Source: an uncultured Alphaproteobacteria bacterium (GTDB lineage Bacteria; Pseudomonadota; Alphaproteobacteria; Rhizobiales; Aestuariivirgaceae). Taken from it: a stretch of 8,120 nt of DNA. A program made the translations under genes and the position numbers. Shown here one piece after another: positions 1-5,156 of the stretch (position 1 is the stretch's first letter; the number at the start of each line of letters is the position of its first letter). A model generated the notes under the pieces. The model had not been told where the DNA came from, did no database searches, and saw only the letters and a program-made list of their open reading frames with translations. Location of the stretch: the NCBI GenBank assembly GCA_937868035.1, contig CALMLK010000239.1:1-8120 (forward strand), in the 5' to 3' direction.

Positions 1-965
1 AGCTGATCATGATCGATCCCAAGATGCTGGAATTGTCCGTGTACGAAGGAATTCCTCATTTGCTGGCGCCCGTCGTGACCGACCCCCGCAAGGCCGTGGT
101 CGCGCTGAAATGGGCGGTCCGGGAAATGGAAGAGCGCTACAAGAAGATGTCGAAGGTTGGCGTGCGCAACATCGACGGCTTCAACACGCGCGTGACCCAG
201 ATGCTGGAGAAGGGCGAGAAGCTGACCCGCACGGTCCAGACCGGCTTTGATCCCGACACGGGCCAGCCGATCTTCGAGCAGGAGGAGATGGAAACCGCCG
301 CGATGCCCTATATCGTCGTCATCATCGACGAGATGGCGGACCTCATGATGGTGGCGGGCAAAGACATTGAAGGTGCCGTGCAGCGCCTGGCGCAGATGGC
401 CCGTGCCGCAGGCATCCACGTCATCATGGCGACGCAACGCCCGTCGGTCGACGTGATCACCGGTACGATCAAGGCCAACTTCCCGACCCGTATTTCCTTC
501 CAGGTGACATCCAAGATCGACAGCCGCACCATTCTGGGCGAGCAGGGCGCCGAACAGCTCCTCGGCCAGGGCGACATGCTCTACATGGCTGGCGGCGGGC
601 GCATTTCCCGCCTGCATGGACCCTTCGTTTCGGATTCGGAAGTCGAAGCCATCGTACGCCATCTCAAGTCGCAGGGCTCGCCGGACTATGTGGACGCAGT
701 CACCGAGGAACCGGAAGAAGGCGGCTATGGCGAGCCCGGGGCGGCGGCGGACGGTGGTTCCGGAGATGATCTCTACGACCAGGCCGTAGCCGTGGTTCTG
801 CGCGACAAGAAGGTCTCCACGAGCTACATCCAGCGCCGCCTGCAGGTGGGCTACAACAAGGCCGCGAGCCTGATCGAGCGGATGGAGAAAGAGGGTCTGA
901 TTTCAACCGCAAGCGCCACGGGCAAGCGCGAGATTCTGGTGCCCGGCGACAGCGCCCGCGTATAG
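1..965 (+). CDS. ftsK: DNA translocase FtsK, C-terminal part (5' end outside window)
   Basis: FtsK is a septum-anchored hexameric ATPase that pumps chromosomal DNA towards dif and activates XerCD during division. Only the C-terminal ~320 residues are here. The frame is open to the left edge (Leu-Ile precede the first in-window Met at 9), and the motif [19 protein letters not shown] is internal to the family, so 9 is not the start. The membrane domain and Walker A lie upstream. Visible parts are: Walker [11 protein letters not shown] with Asp-Glu codons at 327-332; the conserved [13 protein letters not shown] and [10 protein letters not shown] blocks; [10 protein letters not shown]; a Gly/Glu-rich hinge (about 693-767); and the C-terminal winged-helix gamma domain with [20 protein letters not shown], which in the family reads KOPS sequences and contacts XerD. 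It ends at TAG 963-965. lolA follows after 66 bp, possibly co-transcribed. Identification is very secure. Confidence 0.97.
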   Translation, partial: LIMIDPKMLELSVYEGIPHLLAPVVTDPRKAVVALKWAVREMEERYKKMSKVGVRNIDGFNTRVTQMLEKGEKLTRTVQTGFDPDTGQPIFEQEEMETAAMPYIVVIIDEMADLMMVAGKDIEGAVQRLAQMARAAGIHVIMATQRPSVDVITGTIKANFPTRISFQVTSKIDSRTILGEQGAEQLLGQGDMLYMAGGGRISRLHGPFVSDSEVEAIVRHLKSQGSPDYVDAVTEEPEEGGYGEPGAAADGGSGDDLYDQAVAVVLRDKKVSTSYIQRRLQVGYNKAASLIERMEKEGLISTASATGKREILVPGDSARV

Positions 966-972
966 GGGCACC
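938..972 (+). repeat. Inverted repeat straddling the ftsK stop codon
   Basis: GGTGCCC (938-944) pairs with GGGCACC (966-972), and a short inner GGCG/CGCC pair (945-948 with 953-956) lies between. The structure spans the TAG of ftsK. No T-run follows (GTCACAAATC), so it does not look like an intrinsic terminator. It could stabilise the ftsK 3' end or be chance in GC-rich DNA. Confidence 0.35.
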
Positions 973-978
973 GTCACA

Positions 979-1007
979 AATCGGCCTGTTTGTCTGCGTA
1001 ATCGGCC
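979..1007 (+). promoter_or_regulatory. Direct repeat in the ftsK-lolA gap, possible regulator site
   Basis: The octamer AATCGGCC occurs at 979-986 and again at 1000-1007, exactly 21 bp start to start, about two helical turns. It fills much of the 66-bp gap before lolA. Same-face direct repeats are the usual layout for dimeric regulators, including OmpR-type ones, but no known site is recognised. A good -35/-10 pair is not evident here. This is inference from spacing only. Confidence 0.25.
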
Positions 1008-1031
1008 CTTCACTCTTGAACCGGATGGATC

Positions 1032-1676
1032 ATGTTGAAATTTCTGAAGTTCACGTTTTTTGCCTTGTTGACGGCGGTTGCCCTGTCGGGTGCAGCCCCG
1101 GCCGCGAACAAGATCAATCCCATCACCCTCAGCGACGCGCAACGCGCGGCCGTTGTCCGCGTCAATGACTTCATCAACAGCTTCACCACCCTGCGTGGCG
1201 ATTTCACCCAGACGAGCGACCGCGGCCAGTCGGTCAAGGGGGTGCTGATGCTGAGCAAGCCCGGCAAGATCCGGTTCGACTATGCACCGCCGAGCCCCTT
1301 GCTCATCGTCTCCGACGGGCGTTGGCTCACCATCAAGAACAAGGTGAAGGAGCGCGGGGACCAGGTGCCCCTGCGTTCGACACCGCTCCGCCTCATCGTC
1401 GCGCCCAAGATCGACCTGTTGGCCGAGACGGTGGTGCTCTCGGTGGAGGAGGCTGACGGCTTCACCAGCGTTGCGCTGGCTGACAAGAAGGATCAGCTGG
1501 GCGGCTACATCGTGCTGATTTATGACAATTCCCAGAACACCCTGCAGCAGTGGATCATCGTCGACGGCAAGGGCCGCAAGACGACCGTCCAGTTCGCGAA
1601 CCTCGAAAAGGACGTGCAGCTGAACCAGAAGCTGTTCATGGAGACGATCAAGCGCAAGGATCAGGTTCGCAACTGA
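1032..1676 (+). CDS. lolA: Outer-membrane lipoprotein carrier protein LolA
   Basis: Periplasmic chaperone that takes mature lipoproteins from the LolCDE transporter and carries them across the periplasm to the outer membrane. The protein has 214 residues, a normal family length. The N-terminus is a clear Sec signal peptide: Lys3 and Lys6, a hydrophobic stretch to about residue 20, and a likely cleavage after Ala24 (APA|AN). The mature part carries the LolA fold signatures LRGDFTQTS, then GVLMLSKPGKIRFDYAPPSPLLIVSDG, where the aromatic and hydrophobic residues line the acyl-chain cavity, and later STPLRLIVAPK. The ATG at 1032 is preceded by a modest GGA (1023-1025) six bases upstream. It follows ftsK in the same direction, an order common in alphaproteobacteria. 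A terminator-like hairpin lies 25 bp after its stop. Many alphaproteobacteria lack LolB, so LolA may deliver directly; that cannot be judged here. Confidence 0.93.
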   Translation: MLKFLKFTFFALLTAVALSGAAPAANKINPITLSDAQRAAVVRVNDFINSFTTLRGDFTQTSDRGQSVKGVLMLSKPGKIRFDYAPPSPLLIVSDGRWLTIKNKVKERGDQVPLRSTPLRLIVAPKIDLLAETVVLSVEEADGFTSVALADKKDQLGGYIVLIYDNSQNTLQQWIIVDGKGRKTTVQFANLEKDVQLNQKLFMETIKRKDQVRN

Positions 1677-1701
1677 GCTTTCCCTGTTTGCAATTCAACC
1701 G

Positions 1702-1732
1702 GCCCATGGCATGAAAAGTGCCATGGGCTTTT
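1702..1732 (+). terminator. Intrinsic terminator after lolA, overlapping the xthA start
   Basis: A perfect 10-bp inverted repeat, GCCCATGGCA (1702-1711) and TGCCATGGGC (1719-1728), encloses a 7-base loop TGAAAAG and is followed at once by TTTT (1729-1732). This is the textbook shape of a rho-independent terminator reading rightward, placed 25 bp after the lolA stop. It has no matching T-run on the minus strand. Unusually, both possible xthA start codons (1711 and 1723) are inside the hairpin, so it may also act as a translational control element. Confidence 0.75.
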
Positions 1733-2529
1733 CTGTTGCAACCTGGAATATCAACTCCGTCCGCCTCCGTATCGACCTTGTCTGCCGGTTCCTGAAGGAA
1801 CACGCGCCGGACGTACTGTGCCTGCAGGAAACGAAATGCCCGCAAGGGCAGTTTCCGGGCGCCAAGCTGAAGGCGATGGGCTACGAGCACATCGCGGAGT
1901 TTGGCCAGAAGGGTTACCATGGCGTTGCCATCGTCTCCCGCATCCCCTTCACCGGGCAGGGGTCGCATGACTTCTGCCGCAAGGGCGATTGCCGCCACGT
2001 GAGCGTGGTCCTCGATCTGCCCGATCCCACCGTCGTCCACAATTTCTACATCCCCGCCGGCGGTGATGAACCGGACCCGGGCATCAACGAGAAATTTGCC
2101 CACAAACTCGCTTTCCTTGAAGAACTTCAGTCCTGGACACAGAGCAAGGCCAGGCCCGGTGGCCATGAGGCCATCCTGGTCGGGGACCTCAATATTGCTC
2201 CGCTCACGGAGGATGTCTGGTCCCACAAGGACCTGCTGAAGGTGGTGAGCCATACACCCATCGAGACCGAAGCCCTGCTGGCCATTCAGCAAGCCGGCGG
2301 CTGGCATGACGTCATGCGCAAGCATGTGTCGCCGGACCAGAAGCTCTATACATGGTGGAGTTACCGCGCCAAGGATTGGCAGGCCGCCGACCGGGGCCGC
2401 AGGCTCGACCACGTCTGGGCGTCCGAGGGTCTTGCGGCGCGCAGCACCGGCATTGCCGTGCACAAGGATGCGCGCGGCTGGCAGCAACCGTCCGATCACG
2501 TGCCGGTCATTGCGCGCTTTTCAGCCTGA
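1723..2529 (+). CDS. xthA: Exodeoxyribonuclease III (AP endonuclease)
   Basis: Exonuclease III family enzyme that cuts abasic sites and removes 3'-blocking groups in base excision repair, with 3'-5' exonuclease activity on duplex DNA; cytoplasmic and Mg-dependent. Numbering from the Met at 1723, motifs in order are: ATWNINSVRLR (6-16, metal-side Asn), LQETK with Glu36, GYHGVAIVSR (64-73), NFYIPAGG with Tyr109, GDLNIAP with Asp155 and Asn157, YTWWSYR (209-215), RRLDHVW with Asp229, and SDHVP with Asp258-His259. All expected catalytic positions are present. Starting at 1723 gives 268 residues, the length of E. coli ExoIII. An in-frame ATG at 1711 adds MKSA. Neither has a good Shine-Dalgarno sequence, and both lie in a terminator-like hairpin. 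I prefer 1723 on family length, but the choice is open. The stop is only 5 bp from the convergent minus-strand gene. Confidence 0.95.
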   Translation: MGFSVATWNINSVRLRIDLVCRFLKEHAPDVLCLQETKCPQGQFPGAKLKAMGYEHIAEFGQKGYHGVAIVSRIPFTGQGSHDFCRKGDCRHVSVVLDLPDPTVVHNFYIPAGGDEPDPGINEKFAHKLAFLEELQSWTQSKARPGGHEAILVGDLNIAPLTEDVWSHKDLLKVVSHTPIETEALLAIQQAGGWHDVMRKHVSPDQKLYTWWSYRAKDWQAADRGRRLDHVWASEGLAARSTGIAVHKDARGWQQPSDHVPVIARFSA

Positions 2530-2534
2530 GCGTT

Positions 2535-2999
2535 TCAGAGGTCGGAGAATCCCCGCGCTTTCACCAGCATCCCGCGAATCTGGTCGAATTCCTTGACGGA
2601 CGAATCCAGCTTGCGTGAGAGCGCCAGAAGGACGGACCGTCCAAACTCCGGATATTCCTCGGCAACGCGCAAGAACAGGGCATTGTCGATGCGGGCCGCC
2701 GTGACGGATTCAGCGGCGATGGCGGTGACTGCGTAAAGCGCTCCGCTGATCATGGCCAGTTCGCCCAGCAGCGCCCCAGGTTCGGCCCGCCCCACTTCCT
2801 GTTCACCGGTCAGCACCCGCGCCGTTCCGGTCATGAGGAAGAATGCCGACGTTGCCTTCTTCCCCTGGGCAATGATGGTTTCACCGGGAAGGAAATTCTG
2901 CCGTTCCGCCGCAAAGGCCATGACCTGCAGGGGAACGGCATCGCATTCCCGGAAGATCGGAATTTGGCGCAAGCTTTCGGCGTCAGCCCTGACACTCAT
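2535..2999 (-). CDS. Small single-domain cyclic-nucleotide-binding-fold protein
   Basis: A 154-residue protein made almost entirely of one cNMP-binding (CRP-like) beta-barrel, about residues 10-125, plus a C-terminal helical tail (SRKLDSSVKEFDQIRGML). There is no helix-turn-helix DNA-binding domain, so it is not a CRP/FNR transcription factor. The N-terminal IPIFRECDAVPLQVMA and the PGETIIAQGKKATSAFFLMTG block are typical of the family. The phosphate-binding cassette reads GELAMISGALYAVT (79-92). Aligned without gaps to the classical GELALIYGTPRAAT of PKA, Glu80 is kept but the phosphate-binding Arg is Tyr89, so canonical cAMP/cGMP binding is doubtful. The start ATG has AGG seven bases upstream. 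It lies 96 bp downstream of the response regulator on the same strand and is probably co-transcribed. Its partner and ligand are unknown. Confidence 0.85.
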   Translation of the reverse strand: MSVRADAESLRQIPIFRECDAVPLQVMAFAAERQNFLPGETIIAQGKKATSAFFLMTGTARVLTGEQEVGRAEPGALLGELAMISGALYAVTAIAAESVTAARIDNALFLRVAEEYPEFGRSVLLALSRKLDSSVKEFDQIRGMLVKARGFSDL

Positions 3000-3095
3000 G
3001 GCCGACCTGCCCCCGCCTGAAGTTTCGGCACCCCGCCCGACATGGAAGTCCTTTGCCCGCGCAGGCCCGATTTGGCAAGCGCCCGACCCCGGCGG
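3000..3095 (-). other. Gap between response regulator and cNMP-fold gene
   Basis: These 96 bp separate two same-strand genes. They are GC-rich, with GCCCGA three times (3035, 3065, 3081), and hold no convincing terminator or promoter. Read on the minus strand, GGGGGCAGG just before 2999 can serve as ribosome binding site for the downstream gene. Nothing else is evident. Confidence 0.4.
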
Positions 3096-3782
3096 CTAGG
3101 GCAGCAGGCGGTAGCCGCCCCCTTCCGTGACAAGGATTTCGGCGTGGGACGGATCCCGTTCGATCTTCTGCCGCAGGCGGTAGATATGCGTCTCCAGCGT
3201 GTGGGTGGAGACACCGGCATTGTAGCCCCACACATCCTGAAGCAGCGTTTCCCGGCTCACGCTGGTCTCGCCTGCACGGTAGAGGAACTTGATGATGGCG
3301 GTTTCCTTCTCGGTCAGCCTGATTTTCTTGCCCGCATCGGTGAGCAGCATCTTGGCAGCCGGTTTGAACGTGTAGGGTCCGACGCGATAGACCGCATCTT
3401 CGCTGTGCTCGTGGCTTCTGAGTTGCGAGCGCACACGCGCCAGCAGCACGGCGAAGCGGAAAGGCTTCACCACATAGTCGTTGGCGCCCGCATCGAGGCC
3501 GAGGATCGTGTCCGAATCCGAGCCCTGTGCGGTGAGCATGATGACGGGACTCTTGATCCCGTTGCGGCGCATCACCTTGCAGGCCTCGCGCCCATCCATG
3601 TCGGGCAGATTGACGTCGAGCACCACGAGGTCAAACGTGTCGGCCTTGAGGTGTTTCAGGCCGGCTGCTGCCGTCTCGGCCTGGGCCACATCGAATTCAT
3701 CATGCAACGAAAACTGTTCGGCGAGCGTGTCACGCAGCGCGTCGTCGTCGTCGATGATCAGGAGCTTCTTCTTGGCGGACAT
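3096..3782 (-). CDS. OmpR/PhoB-family response regulator (orphan in this window)
   Basis: Two-component transcription factor of 228 residues. The receiver domain (about 6-120) keeps all key residues: the acidic cluster IIDDDD (9-14), phospho-acceptor Asp56 in VVLDVNLPD, switch Thr84 in IMLTAQG, and Lys106 in VVKPF. The C-terminal winged-helix (about 131-227) has LTEKETAIIKFL and the recognition segment STHTLETHIYRLRQKIE (192-208), ending in the wing GGGYRLLP. It should therefore be phosphorylated by a histidine kinase and bind direct-repeat DNA. No kinase gene is adjacent in the window, so its sensor is elsewhere. The ATG has a strong AAGGA six bases upstream. It diverges from the L,D-transpeptidase gene across 70 bp and precedes the cNMP-fold gene, making both candidates for its regulon (inference). 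I do not recognise a specific gene name. Confidence 0.93.
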   Translation of the reverse strand: MSAKKKLLIIDDDDALRDTLAEQFSLHDEFDVAQAETAAAGLKHLKADTFDLVVLDVNLPDMDGREACKVMRRNGIKSPVIMLTAQGSDSDTILGLDAGANDYVVKPFRFAVLLARVRSQLRSHEHSEDAVYRVGPYTFKPAAKMLLTDAGKKIRLTEKETAIIKFLYRAGETSVSRETLLQDVWGYNAGVSTHTLETHIYRLRQKIERDPSHAEILVTEGGGYRLLP

Positions 3783-3852
3783 GGAAAATCCTTTTCGTCA
3801 CCGGAGCGGCTCTTGCGGGCTGAGGTGCAATGGGGCAACACAACAGTCCGTG
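3783..3852. promoter_or_regulatory. Divergent intergenic region (response regulator / L,D-transpeptidase)
   Basis: These 70 bp lie between two divergently read genes and must hold at least the promoter of the response regulator unless that sits inside the neighbour. I cannot pick out a confident -35/-10 pair on either strand. An AT-rich patch, CATAACATAT (3861-3870), lies just inside the first codons of the transpeptidase gene and might belong to the minus-strand promoter. The role is inferred from gene layout. Confidence 0.4.
3789..3793 (-). promoter_or_regulatory. Ribosome binding site of the response regulator
   Basis: On the minus strand AAGGA is followed by a six-base spacer TTTTCC and the ATG at 3782. 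It is the best Shine-Dalgarno match in the window and fixes this start. Confidence 0.75.
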
Positions 3853-4437
3853 ATGAGAAGCATAACATATCTTCACGTCCGCGCGAGATCGGCATCGTCC
3901 ACCACGGGCCGGCTGACGATCGGCCAGACCACGGTCACCTGCCGGCTCGGACGCAGTGGCAGGGCCCAGCGAAAGCGGGAGGGCGACGGCGCGAGCCCCA
4001 TTGGCATTTGGCAACTGGAGCAGGTCTATTTCCGGGATGGCAGGCTTCCCCGCCCCCGTACGGGCCTTGCCGTGCGCGCCAGCCGGAAGACCGACGCCTG
4101 GTGTGAGGATCCTGCCGACGGCCGCTACAATCGCAAGATCACAGTCCGGCCGGGCGAGGGAAATGAGAATTTCTGGCGGGTGGACGGGGCCTATGACGTT
4201 GTCATTCCCACCCGTCACAATTCCCGTCCGCGTGTGAAGGGTGGTGGCAGCGCCATCTTCTTCCATCTGACGCGGGTAGGCAGCTCCGTGACAGCCGGGT
4301 GCATCGCCATTGCCCGTCGCGACATGGAGAAGATCCTCGCGCGCTGCGGGCCGGTCACCCTCCTGGTGATTTGGCCGCCGGAAGGTGGGCCGCCGGGCGC
4401 GCTCCGAAGATCGCCGAGCCGACCCGCACGCAGGTAG
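3853..4437 (+). CDS. YkuD-family L,D-transpeptidase-like protein without signal peptide
   Basis: Protein of 194 residues related to the short YkuD/ErfK-type L,D-transpeptidases, which form 3-3 peptidoglycan cross-links or attach proteins to peptidoglycan through a catalytic Cys. The active-site block is HLTRVGSSVTAGCIAIARRDM, with His138 and Cys150 and the expected Ser/Thr-x-Gly-Cys setting. KREGDGASPIG (41-51) and WCEDPADGRYNR (83-94) are further marks of this subfamily. The frame is open back to 3481, but that part is antisense to the response regulator. The ATG at 3853 (or GTG at 3850) starts right before the conserved ITYLHVRAR strand. Its Shine-Dalgarno is poor. No signal peptide or membrane segment is seen, which is odd for a periplasmic enzyme, though I believe common in this subfamily. 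Residues 168-194 are encoded in the overlap with yggS and are Pro/Arg-rich, so the tail is probably dispensable. Confidence 0.85.
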   Translation: MRSITYLHVRARSASSTTGRLTIGQTTVTCRLGRSGRAQRKREGDGASPIGIWQLEQVYFRDGRLPRPRTGLAVRASRKTDAWCEDPADGRYNRKITVRPGEGNENFWRVDGAYDVVIPTRHNSRPRVKGGGSAIFFHLTRVGSSVTAGCIAIARRDMEKILARCGPVTLLVIWPPEGGPPGALRRSPSRPARR

Positions 4438-5059
4438 CTCCAGCTGCGATGGCGGCGGCGTAGTCCGAACTCATGCCCATCGACAATTCCGCGAGACCAT
4501 GCACGCGCGCCAGATCGGCGAGCAGCCGGAAGTGCGGAACAGGGTCGGCATCCACAGGAGGAATGCACATCAAGCCTGCGAAGTGGAGGCCGTGAACGTC
4601 CCGCGCCCGCGTGAGAAACGCAGCGACATCGCGTGGAGACAGTCCAGCCTTCTGGGGCTCTTCGCCCGTATTGACCTGGGCCAGAAGGCGCAATGTCCGG
4701 TTCTGCTTCTTCATCTCCGCTGCAAGGGCGCCGGCGAGCTTGTCACGGTCCACCGACTGGATCACATCGAAAAGGGATACGGCTTCGGCCACCTTGTTGG
4801 TTTGCAAAGGGCCGATGAGATGGAGTTCGATATCCGGGAAACGCTCCTTCAAGGCTGGCCATTTGCCCTTGGCCTCCTGCACGCGGTTTTCGCCGAAGAC
4901 GCGGTGACCTGCATCGAGCACTGGGAGGATCGCCGGGGCATCGTGGGTCTTGGAGACGGCCACGAGCGTCACCTCGCCGGCCCGCCGCCCGGCTGCGACA
5001 CAGGCGCGCTCAATCTCCGCACGGACGGCAAGGTAGGCCTGGGAAACCGCATCAGTCAT
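4355..5059 (-). CDS. yggS: YggS/PLPBP family pyridoxal-phosphate homeostasis protein
   Basis: Cytoplasmic fold-type III PLP-binding protein that buffers vitamin B6; no enzymatic reaction is established for the family. The protein is 234 residues from the ATG at 5059, equal to E. coli YggS. Key motifs are VAVSKTH with the PLP Lys37, FGENRVQE (about 56-63), HLIGPLQTNKV, VNTGEEPQKAGL, and the phosphate-binding end LSMGMSSDYAAAIAAGATCVRVGSAIFGAR. The frame continues upstream to a GTG at 5122, which would add 21 residues rich in Lys/Arg; that extension lacks a Shine-Dalgarno and is not typical, so I chose 5059, where GCGGGCAA offers only a weak site. Its last codons overlap the convergent transpeptidase gene by 83 bp. 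Divergent from leuS. Confidence 0.93.
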   Translation of the reverse strand: MTDAVSQAYLAVRAEIERACVAAGRRAGEVTLVAVSKTHDAPAILPVLDAGHRVFGENRVQEAKGKWPALKERFPDIELHLIGPLQTNKVAEAVSLFDVIQSVDRDKLAGALAAEMKKQNRTLRLLAQVNTGEEPQKAGLSPRDVAAFLTRARDVHGLHFAGLMCIPPVDADPVPHFRLLADLARVHGLAELSMGMSSDYAAAIAAGATCVRVGSAIFGARPAAHLPAAKSPGG

Positions 5060-5156
5060 TTGCCCGCGCTTATGGCCACGCTTGCGGGCCTTGGCAAGGA
5101 CTGGTAGCAGCCTCGCCGACACGTGATTTTAAAGACTTTCTTCAGGACCTGACCCC
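5060..5156. promoter_or_regulatory. Divergent yggS-leuS intergenic region
   Basis: These 97 bp must carry the leuS promoter and probably that of yggS. The most distinctive part is a CACGTG palindrome (5120-5125) running into an AT-rich patch, ATTTTAAAGACTTTCTT (5126-5142), in otherwise GC-rich DNA. On the minus strand this patch offers TAAAAT, 5 of 6 to the -10 consensus, but no good -35 hexamer is at the right distance. CCTTGGCAAGG (5089-5099) is an imperfect palindrome. No leader peptide or T-box is visible. Confidence 0.4.
5144..5147 (+). promoter_or_regulatory. Ribosome binding site of leuS
   Basis: AGGA lies nine bases before the ATG at 5157, a good Shine-Dalgarno position. It supports this start, which also matches the usual LeuRS N-terminus ([15 protein letters not shown]). 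Confidence 0.65.

Noticed and set aside
938..972. Inverted repeat at the ftsK stop as an intrinsic terminator
   Set aside because: The stem is interrupted by a long loop and no T-run follows, so I list it only as a repeat.
1648..2499. Long minus-strand open frame (283 codons) opposite xthA
   Set aside because: It is antisense to a gene with every ExoIII motif intact, shows no recognisable domain, and is explained by high-GC third-position bias.
3481..3852. Upstream 124-codon extension of the transpeptidase frame
   Set aside because: This part is antisense to the response regulator and of low-complexity Ser/Arg composition; the conserved domain begins right after 3853.
3042..4106. Plus-strand open frame of 354 codons opposite the response regulator
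   Set aside because: It mirrors a response regulator with all catalytic residues; the translation looks like a typical antisense shadow and has no family features.
5126..5142. CtrA-type site (TTAA-N7-TTAA) in the leuS upstream region
   Set aside because: Only one TTAA half is present; the second half at the right spacing reads CTTC.
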